Assembly (NCBI GenBank): GCA_006176705.1
Contig: QRFJ01001033.1
Location: forward strand, 62,001 to 126,000
Direction of reading: 5' to 3'
Source: Cocos nucifera
Taxonomy: Eukaryota; Streptophyta; Magnoliopsida; Arecales; Arecaceae
DNA: 64,000 nt
The notes below the pieces were generated by a model, which saw only the letters and a list, made by a program, of their open reading frames with translations, made no database searches and was not told the origin of the DNA. The position numbers were made by a program, and so were the translations under genes. Shown in pieces: positions 1-10,850 of this stretch (its first letter is position 1; the number at the start of each line of letters is the position of its first letter).

Positions 1-205
1 CCCTTTTTATAGATGGAGCCTATCGTAATCATTCGGTAGTGGACCGCTCGAGGCCATGTAGAATTTATTATGGAGAGAGGTGTCGCTCATAATAGACTGA
101 TAATGACAGTCGTAATCATTCGGTAGTGGGGTCGCCTATAGTAGACTGATAAATGACAGTCGTAACCATCCGATAGTGGGATCGCCTATTCGTTGAGATT
201 TCATA
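1..205. repeat. Degenerate tandem repeat, about 50-bp unit
   Basis: The motif CGTAATCATTCGGTAGTGG begins at about 24 and 111, with a variant at 161. The last two copies are 50 bp apart and share the flanking text (gacagtcg... gtcgcctat... agactgata). Short arrays of this kind are common in untranslated regions of plant gypsy elements. I cannot tell which element owns it. It could lie in an intron or non-coding part of the CACTA element, or in another insertion. Confidence 0.6.
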
Positions 206-370
206 GTCGAAATCCGAAGGAAGTAGGCATTAATTGATGAAGAACTTTAATATATATCAATTCTAGAGGAGTTCGGACTTCTAAAGAAAATACGACTAGA
301 AAGGATTATCTGGAAGGAATACTACTTGAAATCTGAAAGTAATCCATTGAAGGAATCTAGATGAAATTTG

Positions 371-685
371 ACTGAAGAAAAAGTTCGGAAGAAGTTTGGC
401 TCCTATAGGAATTCGACTGAAGGAGAGGTTCGGAAGGAGTTCGGCTCCTGAGGGAATCCGACTAAAGGAGAGCTCCAAAAGCAGTTTGGCTCCTGTAGGA
501 ATTCGACTGAAGGAGGGGTCCGAAAGGAGTTTGGCTCCTGAAGAAATCCAATTGAAGGAGAGGTCTGGAAGGAGTTCGACTCCTATAGGAATCCGATTGA
601 AGAAGAGGTCCGGAAGAAGTTCGACTCTTGGAGGAATCCGACTGAAGGAGAAGTTCAGAAGGAGTTCGACCCCTGTAGGAAGGAT
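371..685. repeat. 45-bp minisatellite, about seven copies
   Basis: Units start at about 371, 416, 461, 506, 551, 596 and 641. Each reads roughly actgaaggagaggtccggaa, then ggagttcgactcctgtagg, then aattcg. The period is exactly 45 bp, a multiple of three, so the array is open on both strands and yields 15-residue repeat peptides (RIPIGVELLPDLSFN-like on the minus strand). This is a by-product of the period and not evidence of a gene. The last copy fades at about 685. Confidence 0.85.
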
Positions 686-869
686 TTTCGATCGAAGCTC
701 TTCCATGATTACCAGTTACATTAAGCTAAGCATCAGACTGGACTTCGATGGGAGCTGGTTTATCTCCAATAATTATGATACATTAACATCATCTATAATA
801 ACATACATATAAGTTAAAATAAATCAGACTCTATATACATTATATATAATAAAAGATTGAATAAAACTA
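686..869. other. Short non-coding stretch left of the transposase
   Basis: AT-rich sequence with no coding similarity that I can recognise. On the minus strand a GTAAGT splice donor at 877-882 ends the last recognisable transposase exon, so this stretch and the tandem repeats to its left may be intron or a later insertion. Confidence 0.4.
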
Positions 870-3663
870 TGATTGTACTTACACGTTGTCTGAACCAAGC
901 TGCGAACTTCCTTCGATGTCGTCCCTTGATATCTCTATTATTTTATTATAATAATACATCTTTATGCTCTCTGCAATAAATAAATACTTATTATTTATTT
1001 TACCTCATGAAAAGTATATAATGTTGATTATGTAAAGATACTTGCTCCATAAAATGATAGATTTCTTAGCAATTATTTAGTATATAGAAATGCGTTAGCT
1101 TGCATTCTTCTATATCCATATGTTTGTACCTTCTTCCACTAATAGGATGAACATTAACATTGAAAATAGATAATGTAGATTCAATATTGGCCCACTTTCT
1201 ATCTGCATTACACTCTTCATGATTGAATCATGTTTCCATATCATCAAGGTGCATCGAATAGAATGTAAGATACTTTGTGGAGATATATGCTTCCATAATT
1301 GATCCTTCTGGACGTGCCTTATTTCGCACATATTATTTCAACTTATACAAAAATCTACACATGCAAAATGATAAAAAATATGTAATTATTTTTTAGTTAT
1401 GATTGTAAATTAAGTAAAAAAATTAGCTTTTTTATAATATTATTACCGTTCAATAGGATACATCCATTAGTACTAAACTGGCCCGACAAGCAAAGCCTTC
1501 CTTGGAAGGTGAACCGTCAAGTATACCATAATATCGAAAAATGATGGTGAAATTTTTTTTTCAGCTTACATAGCAATAGGGCAATATCTGATTGAAGCTT
1601 CTCAAGTATATCAACATGGAGTTTTTGATAATATAATTCTTTAAAAAAATATTCAATTTAATAAGTGCATTATGTACCTCTACGATGGAGAAACCATGCA
1701 TCATAATAGGTATAAGATGCTGCAACGTAACATAAGAGTTGTGACTCTTCATACCCGAGATACTGCCATCTTTCAAGTTCACATGGCTTGAAATATTAAA
1801 GGCAAAACTATTAGAAAACTTTACGATTTTTAACCACTCATAGAAATTTTTTTTTCATCGCCATGTAATGTATAACTTACAGTTGGCATTAAAAATTTTT
1901 CACCATCATGGGGCACCAAGTGCAACTCATGCCATATTCCCATTGTTTCCTAGTCTAGCTGAGAATTTAGATTATCTTTTATTATTTTCTTGATGTTAAG
2001 AAGTGTTCCAATAATATTATCACAAATATTCTTCTCAATGTGTATGACATCCAAATTATGATGATGTAGAAGATGTTGCCAATAAGGTAATTCAAAAAAT
2101 ATGCTCCACTTCATCTAATTCAACTCTGATTCATTACACTTTCGCTTGCGACCCTTAGAAATTTTGCCGAATTTAACACTGCCAATGGCCTCTAGTTATG
2201 CCAATATGTCATCTCCACTCATCATACAAGATGGCCCATGCATCTCTGACTTTCCATTGAAGCATCGATTCTAATGGATTCTCCAAGAATGATTAGATGG
2301 TAAAAACCTGCGATGACCTATATAGGCAATTTTTCTTCCATGCTTCAGTCTAATGGAGCAGTTATCACCGTTGCAAATTGGACATGCCAAATTTTCTTTT
2401 GTGCTCCATCCAGATAGGTTGCCATATGCCAAAAACTTATTAATTATCCACATTATCATCGCATGCAATCAAAAATCTTTTTTTACTAACTGAATTGTAT
2501 GTTATAATATCAATCTTCCAAAGTTCTCTTAATTCATCGATTAAGGATCATAGATAAACATCATCTCATTACCAGAAGCTCTAGATCCAGAAATAAGCAA
2601 TGATAAAAATATAAATGGCTCTTTCATATATTTTCATAATGTAACATTATACGGCATTAGCATAATCGGCCATATACTGTAAGCATTGCTCATACTCCTG
2701 AATGGATTGAAACCATCATATGCTAGGCCAAGACGAATATTGCATGGGTCACTAGCAAATTAAGGATATTGTTTATCAAATTTCCTCCAAACTATAAAGT
2801 CTGCTGGATGACTAATGATGTTATCCTCGAGAATTCTCATCTCATGATGTCATCTCATCACCTCGACGGTCTTTGATGACTGATAAAGTCTCTGAAGTCT
2901 TGGTGTTAATGGAAAGTATCTCAAAATCTTGTGAGACCGCTTCTTATCTCTTTTAGAATCTTTAACATACCTTGACTCACCACATTCTGGGCAATAATTA
3001 AAGTGTTGATGCTGTTTATAAAATAATGCACAACCATTCTTGCATGCATGTATTGGTATATAACCCCATCCAAGTTCACGCATATACTTTTTTGCCTCTG
3101 AATATGATTTTGAAAGTTTTTCACCATCCGATGATACCTCCTTGATTAATTTCAATATAAAGTTAAACGACTTTTGACTCCAAGCAAATATTTTACCGTG
3201 GAGAAGTTTTATCAAGTACTCAAGCATCGAGAACTTCTTATAATTTGGATACAATGACTCCTTGGCATCTCTTATGAGTTTTTCAAAATCCATCATTTGC
3301 ATTATTCGTACTCTCAAAAGAGTTGTCAAAATATATTCCTTCATATAAATCATCTAACATCTCATTGATGCTAATTGATTCAGGCTGTTGACCCATATGT
3401 TGGTATCTTATATTAGTAGATTTACTTTTTTCATATAAATTTCAAATAGTATACTTTCTATCTATACCCAAATTCAACAAGTGCTCCAATGCTATATCTG
3501 TAGGTTGGAAGTAATTATTATGACATCTTCGATAAGGACATTTGATTTTATTAGGATCATTGACTCTTTCTCGTGCAAATCTTATAAAATCCCTAACATA
3601 TTATCGATATTTAGGTAAGATGATAAAGTGAGCATTCATCCAACTCTTGTCGATATTTTCCAT
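870..3663 (-). pseudogene. CACTA tnp2-like transposase (TNPD homologue), degenerate
   Basis: Read on the minus strand from an ATG at 3661-3663, the pieces match plant CACTA transposases in the correct order. First comes a transposon-associated N-terminal domain (DKSWMN, then FARERVND and CPYRRCHNNY, about 3480-3660). Next is the tnp2 core (LYPNYKKFSMLEYLIKLL, then HACKNGCALF and YCPECGESRY, 2850-3353). Then NLSGWSTKENLACPIC and YIGHRRFLPSNH (2271-2468), LDVIHIEKNICDN (about 2015-2060), LKDGSISGMKSHNS (1561-1782), and a C-terminal part (about 890-1331) ending RRKFAAWFRQR just before a GTAAGT donor. The family binds the element ends and catalyses excision. Frame changes and stops separate the pieces; some gaps may be introns, but the copy looks non-functional. 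What follows the last donor is not recognised in the window. Confidence 0.88.
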
Positions 3664-4959
3664 CTATCCATGAAAAATGTTCACCATTAAAGTATATATT
3701 ATTAGTAAGGTTTTAAGAATGCATAATCATATCCATTTCTAACAGGTATAGCCCTATCCCATTCAGAAGAGCAATAATTTTATTATTGTTATTAGTCAAT
3801 ATTTTATTCTATTATTATAGAAATTTTAGCAGCATCCCCTCATGGTTCTCCAAGTATATGATATGAATACGGTGCCTATGCATCCTATCCAATATATACC
3901 CAAAGAATAGATGAGAGATAACTACTAAAAACTACATAATAAAATAAAATATCGATTAATAACAATAATAAGATTAAAGCTTTTTCAAAATACCCAAAAT
4001 TAAGGCATCCAAAAGTCGATCCTGATCGAAATCGACTTTTGAACAGAAATCTATGGCTCAATGCAATTTAGCATCCATTTCTGAACATACATTTAGAAAT
4101 GGTATCCTAATTTATCAAAAAAGGATAAATCTATATTTTAGTAGAGTTTTCTCTAAAATATGGATGTTTTTCATATTTTATATAATAAATTTCATAAACA
4201 AAAAATTTATTTATATAACTAATACCTAGAAGCAAGTAATCATGAAGATAATAGTCTTAACAAGCTAGATCTACCATGGAAAAAAGCATCAGAGAGAAAT
4301 ACTTCATAAAATTAATAACACAAGGGTCAATGCAAATTACAGACTGTCATTTTAGTTGAATCACAAATTATTTTTATTAATTATGGATTATCTATAAAAT
4401 TTAAAGCTGTATTTCAACAAATTTTGCGGTAAATTTCATGTCCTATTTTTTTTCATCCCATTATAACTACTTACCATCTATTCATGTAATTACTTGAATT
4501 ATAAAATAAATTTTAAATGATTATTTTGGTATTTCACTATATTATATGTGGTGACTTTTCATTATTTTCCTTTTTGTTTTAAAAATTACATATTTTCACT
4601 TCCTTTTTTAAAATATATAATATATAAAATAAAATATATAAAATAATTATAAAATATATAATCCTATAAAATAATAAATAATCCTATATAAAATATCTAT
4701 ATAATTACATATAACATACATAAAGTACATAATTATAAATTATATAAATTACTATAATTTTTCTTTCCCTTCCTTTTTTAAAATTATTTTAAAATTTATT
4801 TTTTTAAAAAAATAATATTTTATTTTAATTTTGAAAACATAATTAAATATTTTATATTTTATATTATTTTATTTTATTTACTTTTTATTTTTTTATTTTT
4901 TTCTTATTTTTAATCCTTAAAAATAAATAAATAAATAAATTATAAAAAAAGAAAAAGAA
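3664..4959. other. AT-rich non-coding stretch upstream of the transposase
   Basis: About 1.3 kb, very AT-rich from 4380 on, with TATA/AAAT runs and a short (taaa)n microsatellite near 4920-4940. By position it would be 5' leader or first intron of the transposase on the minus strand. I see no reading frame or motif of note. Confidence 0.5.
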
Positions 4960-5560
4960 AATCCCTTCCTTTCCCTCGGTGCCTGTGCCCCCTTTTCCAC
5001 CATCACCACCGCTCCCTGCGCCCCCCTCCCCCTTCGTCCACACCTTCCTTCCCTCCATCCCCGTGCCATCCCTCGAGTACCTCTCGCCATCGCCACCCCC
5101 ACACCCCGATCGGGTCCACACCATCGGTCATCACCGCCAACCGTGCCCTCCACCCCCTCCATCCGTGCCTTCCTCCCCTTCACCCCGTGTCACCCCTGGG
5201 GTACCATCGCCACCGCCACCCCACATCCCAGCCCTGGCCCCACCCTCGGCCCATGGCTCCCCTCCGCCCCACTTCGCCTCTCCTCCTCTCCTTCCTTCCT
5301 GCCCGGGCAACCAACCCCACCCCCTCCCTTCCCCGAGGATGCAAAAAAAAAAAAAAGGGTTTTACCTTTTCTGGGGCGGCGACACAATGACGACAACAGC
5401 GATAAAGGTAGAAGTGGGAACCACCGATAGTGAGAGAGATCGAAAGAGAGAAGGAGAAGAATAGGCCTGGTAGTAGATGGTGGAGAGGGTTCGGTGGGGA
5501 AAATAGGAGGGCGGGGGCGGGAGATGAAATGCGCGGAGGGGTGAGATTGTAAATTTCTAA
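4960..5560. other. GC-rich, strand-skewed island inside the CACTA element
   Basis: Base composition switches abruptly from more than 75 percent A+T to strongly C-rich on the plus strand (4970-5340), then to G/A-rich (5380-5550), with many CpG. Low-complexity proline-rich or glycine-rich frames are open on both strands and are not credible proteins. It lies between the terminus and the transposase ATG, so it may be the promoter and first exon of the transposase; GC-rich leaders occur in plant CACTA elements. A captured host fragment is the alternative. An A13 run at about 5342-5355 interrupts it. Confidence 0.45.
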
Positions 5561-6260
5561 AGAAATTTATCGATGCAAACTTACGTTGATAATTTCTCTA
5601 ATTAGCTACGTTAAAAAGAAACATAGGTAATCAAGTTATTAACGATGTTTAATAATCATCAAAAATATTTAATAAAAAATTAAAATATTTAAAGATATTT
5701 TTTGATGCAAACTTACGTCGGTAATAATTATTACTAATGTTTAATAAACATCGACAACTGTTTAACAAAAAATAAAATATTTAATAAAGAAATATAAGTT
5801 TTAGTGATGTAAAATTAACGTCGACAAATGTAGTATTTACTTATAAGAAAAATTAACATAGAAAATTAGTTTATTTCTGATGCATAATATTCATCACAAA
5901 ATACATTTTTTATCAACTAATAATTTACATCGACAAAGTTAGGTTATTATCGATGATAAAAAAAATATCAAAAAATATTTATTTAAAATTAAAATTACTT
6001 TTTCAAAATATATAATTAAAATATAAAATTTAAAATTTAAAAAATATTTTTTAATGCAAAGTATACATCGAAAATAAATTAAATTTCCTACGTTAGTTTT
6101 TTTGTAGGTAATTATTTTGGATATTGATGATTATCTTACATCGCTAAAAGTGTCAAACATTTTTTGATAATTATTTTACATCAACAATAATCTTAATTAC
6201 CTACGTTCAAGGGTATCGTAGGCCATTTGAATATTTTCCGACATAATATAAACATCGAGA
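5561..6260. repeat. CACTA subterminal repeat region, inner block
   Basis: Short motifs recur in both orientations: aacttacgt(c/t)ggtaat, acctacgtta, ttaataaacatcgac, catcgacaa. They are spaced roughly 50-100 bp apart in AT-rich sequence. Clusters of this kind are transposase-binding sites in En/Spm-type elements. The assignment here rests on position and pattern. Confidence 0.65.
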
Positions 6261-6289
6261 ATAAGTTTTTTAAATTAATATTTATATTT

Positions 6290-7245
6290 TTATAAATAAT
6301 TTATGGGTATAATTTTTAAATTTAAAGCCCATCTTTATCATTCATTATCTAAATAATTATCGTTAAAGTATCATCATAAAAGTCTGCCTCAATCCTAAAG
6401 TCCTAGCTATGTTGATCAATAAAATTTAATTTCGATGGTTAGAAATGACCGCATGATGATCTGATCGACAGAGGCCACCAATGGATCCAAAAAATTATAG
6501 TAATGATCTTGATGATATTTGTAGCATACTATCAAAATTTCACCTCATTCGGATATAATTATCATGGTCAATTTAGTACGAGATGATTTTGACCATTAAA
6601 TAAAAAATGAGTGATTAAAAGGCTAAATGATATCTGATTAAGATGATTTTTTAGATAAATAATCTTTGCTACTACTTTCATTATTTATACGGTGGTGATC
6701 ATAAAATTCAAACCATATGTATATGAATTATCCACGTTATGTAGATCTTATAAAAACACAAGTATAATTACTTAAGGACCTTTAGAATTAATATCAAGAG
6801 ATATATAGTACGGTTTGAATTTTATGATCATCACCGTACAAATGATCAAAATAGTAGCAAAGATCATTTATCTAAAATATTACCTCATAATCAGATGTCG
6901 TTTGGCCTTTTGATCACTAGTTTTTTATTTAACGATCGAAATCATCCCATGCTTAATTGACCATGATAATGATATTTGATTAAGGTAAAATTTTGATAGT
7001 ATGTTACAAATATCATTGAGATTATCATTATAAATTTTTGGATCCATTAGTGATCTCTATCTATCAGATCATCATATGGTTGTTCATGACCATCAAAATT
7101 AAATTTTATGGATTGACATAACTAGGGCTACTTGATCGAGATAGACTTTTGTAATGATATTTTAATAATAATTATTGAGATAATGAATGATGGAGATGAA
7201 TTTTAAGTTTTAAAATTATATTGATAAATTATTTATGAAAAAAAT
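6290..7245. repeat. Long inverted repeat, arms about 440 bp, spacer under 100 bp
   Basis: The left arm (about 6290-6725) and right arm (about 6795-7245) are reverse complements at roughly 80-85 percent by eye. Anchor pairs are: gtagcatactatcaaaattt (6521) with aaattttgatagtatgttac (6989); aatggatccaaaaaatt (6479) with its complement near 7038; catgatgatctgatcgaca (6452) with its complement near 7058; and gatcataaaattcaaacca (6698) with its complement near 6815. Both outer sides carry the CACTA subterminal motifs. The unit could be a nested foldback/MITE or a palindromic part of the CACTA element. A transcript through it would form a long imperfect hairpin. Confidence 0.85.
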
Positions 7246-7254
7246 TATTTACAA

Positions 7255-7870
7255 AACTAAAAAATTATTTAAGAAAAAATAATTATCGATGCAAGTTAAT
7301 AGTAGGTAATAAGCATAATTACCTATGTAACAAATAAACGTAGGTAATTAGATTGATTATCTACACTACTCTAACATCAGTAAATGATTTAAAAAAATAA
7401 AAAAGTAAAATATTTGTGGACATTAATTTAGCATAGAAAATAATCCTAATTACCTACGAAAAGATTAATCGTAGGTAATTACCATAATTACCTATGCTTA
7501 GTAAACATTCAAAAATAGTTTACAAAAATAAAAGAAATTATAAAAAAGAAAAACATTTACCAACATAAATTTAATGTAGGAAATAAGCCTATTTGCCTAT
7601 GTAAGATGTAAGCATAGGAAATTATGGTTTTTACCTATGCTAAATTAGTGTCTGCAAATATTTATGAAAAATTAAAAAAATAAGAGCACTCATTATTGAT
7701 GTTTTGTGTTAAAAACCGATGCAAATATGACATCAATAATTATATTTTCTGACGTTTATCCTTTAGCGTCGCTAATTGTTCAATTTTTACTGACGTTTAA
7801 AGGTTTATGTAGCTAATTGTGATATTTATCTACGCAAATTTTGTGTTAGTAAATTTTGCATCAACAAAGA
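7255..7870. repeat. CACTA subterminal repeat region, outer block
   Basis: Repeats of taattacctacg, tacctatg(t/c), gtaggtaattag and related inverted copies at about 7290-7360, 7440-7490 and 7560-7640 lie next to the terminal inverted repeat. The pattern matches the transposase-binding subterminal arrays of CACTA elements. No coding sequence is present. Confidence 0.7.
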
Positions 7871-7887
7871 TCCTTTTTCTTGTAGTG
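7871..7887 (-). repeat. CACTA terminal inverted repeat
   Basis: On the minus strand it reads CACTACAAGAAAAAGGA from 7887 inward. The first five bases define the superfamily, and CACTACAAGAAAA is the common plant form. Gypsy coding sequence starts at the very next base, which fixes the boundary. Confidence 0.93.
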
Positions 7888-7889
7888 CC

Positions 7890-8408
7890 TTCTTCCAAGT
7901 GCTCAAGCAGCCTAAGAACTTCTATTGGACTTCTGAATGTCAATGAGCCTTTAAAGAGTTGAAGAACTACTTTAGCTCACATCCTTTCCTTGCCAAATCC
8001 GAACCAAATGAAGAGTTGTTCTTATATCTGGCGGTATGTTCTGCAATAATTAGAACTATCTTGATTAGAAAAGAGGCAAAAATTTAGAAGCTAATCTATT
8101 ATATAAGTCAAGTTCTAAGGGATATAGAAACAAGATATACAAAATTGAAAAAGCTAACTTATGCTTTGTTGATTGCAGTCAGGAAGCTCCGATCTTACTT
8201 TCAAGAACATATAGTCTCCCTTCTCACTGATCAACCAATCAAGATTGTACTTCATCGATCCGATACCTCTAGAAGAATAGCTAAATGGACAATTGAGCTC
8301 ATCGAGTTTAACATCAATTTTCAATTTTGGCCATCCATTAAAGCTCAGATATTAGCCAACTTCATAGTAGAATGCACCATCCTGGATCCAGTCGAACCTG
8401 CGCATTAA
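7890..8408 (+). pseudogene. Gypsy reverse transcriptase C-terminus and RNase H, degenerate
   Basis: The frame opening FFQVLKQPKNFYW directly at the CACTA boundary is the RT thumb/connection of Ty3/gypsy. It continues through LFLYLAVCSAIIRTILIR and YYISQVLRDIETRYTKLKK into an open stretch (8145-8408) with LTYALLIAVRKLRSYFQ, LLTDQPIKIVLH and WTIELIEFNINFQFWPSIKAQ, all RNase H family landmarks. In the usual form the second catalytic region reads TDQPL. Internal stops after EC and in the KEAKI region break the frame. Confidence 0.85.
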
Positions 8409-8459
8409 GAAGTTTATGCTCCTAGTTTGCAGTCGAACCCTCCTAAAGAAAGAAGAGAT

Positions 8460-8890
8460 CTCCCTGAACACTTTTGAGCTCTATATGTTGATAGTTCATC
8501 CAACACCTCAGGAGTGGGCGCGGGTTAGATTTTAATCAATCCAAAAGAAATTATTGCTGAATATATGCTATACTTTGAGTTTCCAACAATAATTAATGGG
8601 GCAAAATATGAAGCTCTAATCATAGGATTGAGAATAGCTAAAGAATTGAAAGCAAACCATGTGAAAGTCTATAGTGATTCTCAATTGGTGGTGAGACAAG
8701 TTAATGACAATTATGAAGCTCGGGAGGAAAGCATGAAGAGATACTTGAAAAACGTAAAAAATTTGATTTTGGCCTTTAGCAGCTTTGATATTCAGTACAT
8801 CCTTAGAGCAGAAAATACTAGGGCCGACCTCCTTTTCAAATTAGCTACTTTGGCTCCAAATAAATTGCCAAAAGTGGTCTCTTCAAAATT
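8460..8890 (+). pseudogene. Second RNase H (aRNH, RVT_3-like) of Tat gypsy pol
   Basis: After a linker (DPVEPAH...), the text ELYVDSSSNTSGVGAG then an open frame with EYEALIIGL-like NGAKYEALIIGLRIAKEL, VYSDSQLVVRQVNDNYEARE and YILRAENTRADLLFKLA match the type-I RNase H found as a second copy in plant Tat elements. Catalytic D (YVDSS), E (KYEAL) and D (YSDSQ) are visible, and the fourth D is in TRADLL. One stop interrupts the first strand (GAG followed by TAG, about 8525). The longest uninterrupted frame is 8565-9023; its tail past 8890 runs out of the pol frame. Confidence 0.85.
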
Positions 8891-9079
8891 CTGTAACACC
8901 CAAGCTCGAAAGAATCCTAGATTGCAATGCAGGTCGACCATAAGCCCAACTAGATCAACCCACTTGTTCTATACCATAAAGATGGCATACTACCTAAGGA
9001 TCTTAAAGAAGTTCAGAAGTTAAGAAACCAAGCTTCTTGTTATGTTCTATATGAGAATAAATTATACAATAGGTCATAT

Positions 9080-10150
9080 TCTCTACCACTCAAATGTCTC
9101 TAATCTTCTGAAGCTAATTATGCTTTGAGGAAGTTCATGTAGAAATTTATGGAAACCACCTAGGAGCCAAATCTCTATCTTATAAACTACTTCAACAAGA
9201 ATATTATTGGTTGACTATGCATCAGAATGCCATAGAATATGTGAGAAAATATGATCGATGCTAGAGAAATACAAACATTCAAAGACAACCAGCTTCATAG
9301 CTCACACCCTCAAGCACTCCTTGACCATTTGCACAATGGGGGTACTCGGGCCCTTCCCCAGAGCAACTGGGTAGCAAAAATTCCTCTTGATAGCAGTGGA
9401 TTACTTTACTAAATGGGTTAAGGCCAAACCACTAGCAAAGATTACTAAAACAAAAATGCAGAACTTCATCTAAAAATCAATAGTCTGTAGATTCGACCTA
9501 CCCCAAACTCTCATCACTGATAATGGATGTCAGTCTGTGGGAGCAAAATTTGCTAAGTTTTGTGAAGATTTAAATATATCCCATCATTTTATATCTACGA
9601 CTCACCCTTAAGCAAATGACGAGGCCGAGGTAACCAACAGGATCCTGCTTCAAGGGATAAAAACAAGGCTTAAAAGGACGAAAGAAATATGGATGGATGA
9701 ACTCTATTATGTGCTTTGGGCTTACAGAACCATCCAAAGGCTACTAACTGGAGAAACCCCCTTTGCATTGGCCTTTGGGATAGAGGTAGTAATCCCAATC
9801 AAACTCAGACTTCCTTCGGCATGAGTCAAAGCCTTTAATGATAGATAACTCATGGGACCTCAGAGCAAATCTCGATCTATTGAAAGAAAAATGAGAGAAG
9901 GCTCAGATAAGGATAGCAGCTTATAAGCAAAGGATAGCCTGTTACTATAACTCTAGAGTTAGAACTAAAGTCTTCAAAGTTAGAGATCTAGTGCTGCAAA
10001 GGGCTGACATCTTCTAGCCACAAAATCGGGGCAAGCTTGCTCCAAACTAGGAAGGCCCTTATGAGATTGTGAAAATTGTCTGACCAAGAACTTTCTATCT
10101 GAAGAAACTTAAAGGAACTACACTCCCACGATCTTAAAACTCAAAAAACT
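9080..10150 (+). pseudogene. Gypsy integrase, degenerate
   Basis: Pieces in different frames spell an integrase. A zinc-binding region (VEIYGNHLGAKSLSYKLLQQ, then YVRKYDRC, 9130-9265) has the second Cys of its CxxC lost. The catalytic core has AVDYFTKWVKAKPL (about 9390), LITDNG (about 9512) and NDEAEVTNR (about 9617), which give the D, D and E positions. Then come LYYVLWAYRTIQR, TGETPFALAFGIEVVIPI and a C-terminal part with YNSRVRTKVFKVRDLVL, WEGPYEIVK and GTTLPRSWNSKNL-like text near 10130. Several stops and frame changes make it inactive. Confidence 0.82.
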
Positions 10151-10254
10151 TAAGAATGTACTATCAATAATTTTATTTTAATAAAATTTTTTATTTTAGC
10201 ATTCTTGTCTTTGGTGCAAAACTATGCAATAACAAGAAAGTATTCAGCCGAACT

Positions 10255-10560
10255 TCATTCTCAAGCAAAAAAGAAGGCCTCCAGTTATTTAAGACAGAAG
10301 GTTAACCTCATCGTAGTGAGGGTGAAGGCCTCCGGTTATTTAAGATAAGAAGTTAACCTCATCATAGCAAGGATGGAGACCTTCGATTATTTAGGATAGG
10401 AGGTGGATCTCATCCAAACTTAGGTGATAGTTGGCCACGTCTAGAATAGGAGGACCTCATTCTAACATGGATGAAGACTTCCATGGGGGACCAAAGGCCT
10501 CAGACTCTCAAACGGGAGGTTGATCGTAGGTATAAAGACTTTCAATTTTTAGACAAAGAA
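10255..10560. repeat. 52-53-bp tandem repeat after gypsy pol
   Basis: The unit aaggcctccggttatttaag, then ataagaagttaacctcatc, begins near 10272 and 10324, and in a more diverged form at 10377. Decayed pieces continue to about 10560 (ccaaaggcctcagactctc). Short tandem arrays between pol and the next ORF are frequent in Tat/Ogre-type elements. The array is non-coding. Confidence 0.75.
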
Positions 10561-10850
10561 ATACATTCGCTCCTAAACAAATTCAAAAACTCTTGTTCAT
10601 AAACAAGGGGGACAGATATACTAGATAAGGAATGAAAGTTATTATTTCAAGATGACGTCGACATCAGGCACGATAAGAAAATAAAGAAAACTAGCAAGCA
10701 TTGAACCAAGATGAAATATAGAAGTGTAATTGAAAGTGGTACCATTTCATTAAAGTTAAAATTTATTACACAGGTTCTCAAGATCGATTATAAAAAAAAA
10801 GAGAAAGCTAGAAGATAGAAAAGAAGAAGATGAAGTCCTATTCAAATTCG
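10561..10850. other. Non-coding spacer between the tandem repeats and the antisense ORF
   Basis: It contains a purine-rich stretch near 10790-10830 and the text tttcattaaagttaaaattt at about 10746. A similar text (tttcattaatcaaaatattt) occurs at about 11780, each next to the end of an antisense coding block. These may be 3' untranslated or polyadenylation segments of the antisense ORF. I see no other feature. Confidence 0.35.

Larger units (their letters stand above)
870..7887 (-). mobile_element. CACTA (En/Spm) DNA transposon, right part; left end outside the window
   Basis: The right terminus is at 7887: read on the minus strand it begins CACTACAAGAAAAAGGA, the signature CACTA terminal inverted repeat. 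Inward of it lie about 2.3 kb of subterminal sequence full of short direct and inverted motifs (ttacctacgtt, acgtcggtaat and variants), a GC-rich block, and a tnp2-type transposase on the minus strand. Immediately outside 7887 the sequence continues in a gypsy RT/RNase H reading frame, so the CACTA element jumped into that retrotransposon. CCT at 7888-7890 should be one copy of the 3-bp target duplication; the other copy is beyond the left edge. The stated start is only the last recognisable coding similarity. Confidence 0.9.

Noticed and set aside
296..812. 136- and 138-residue reading frames over the minisatellite
   Set aside because: Both come from a 45-bp repeat unit, which keeps any stop-free frame open; neither extends into non-repeated coding sequence.
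4885..5464. Long proline-rich and glycine-rich reading frames on both strands
   Set aside because: They are shadows of a low-complexity GC-rich block. Several frames are open at once, none resembles a protein family, and homopolymer runs disrupt them.
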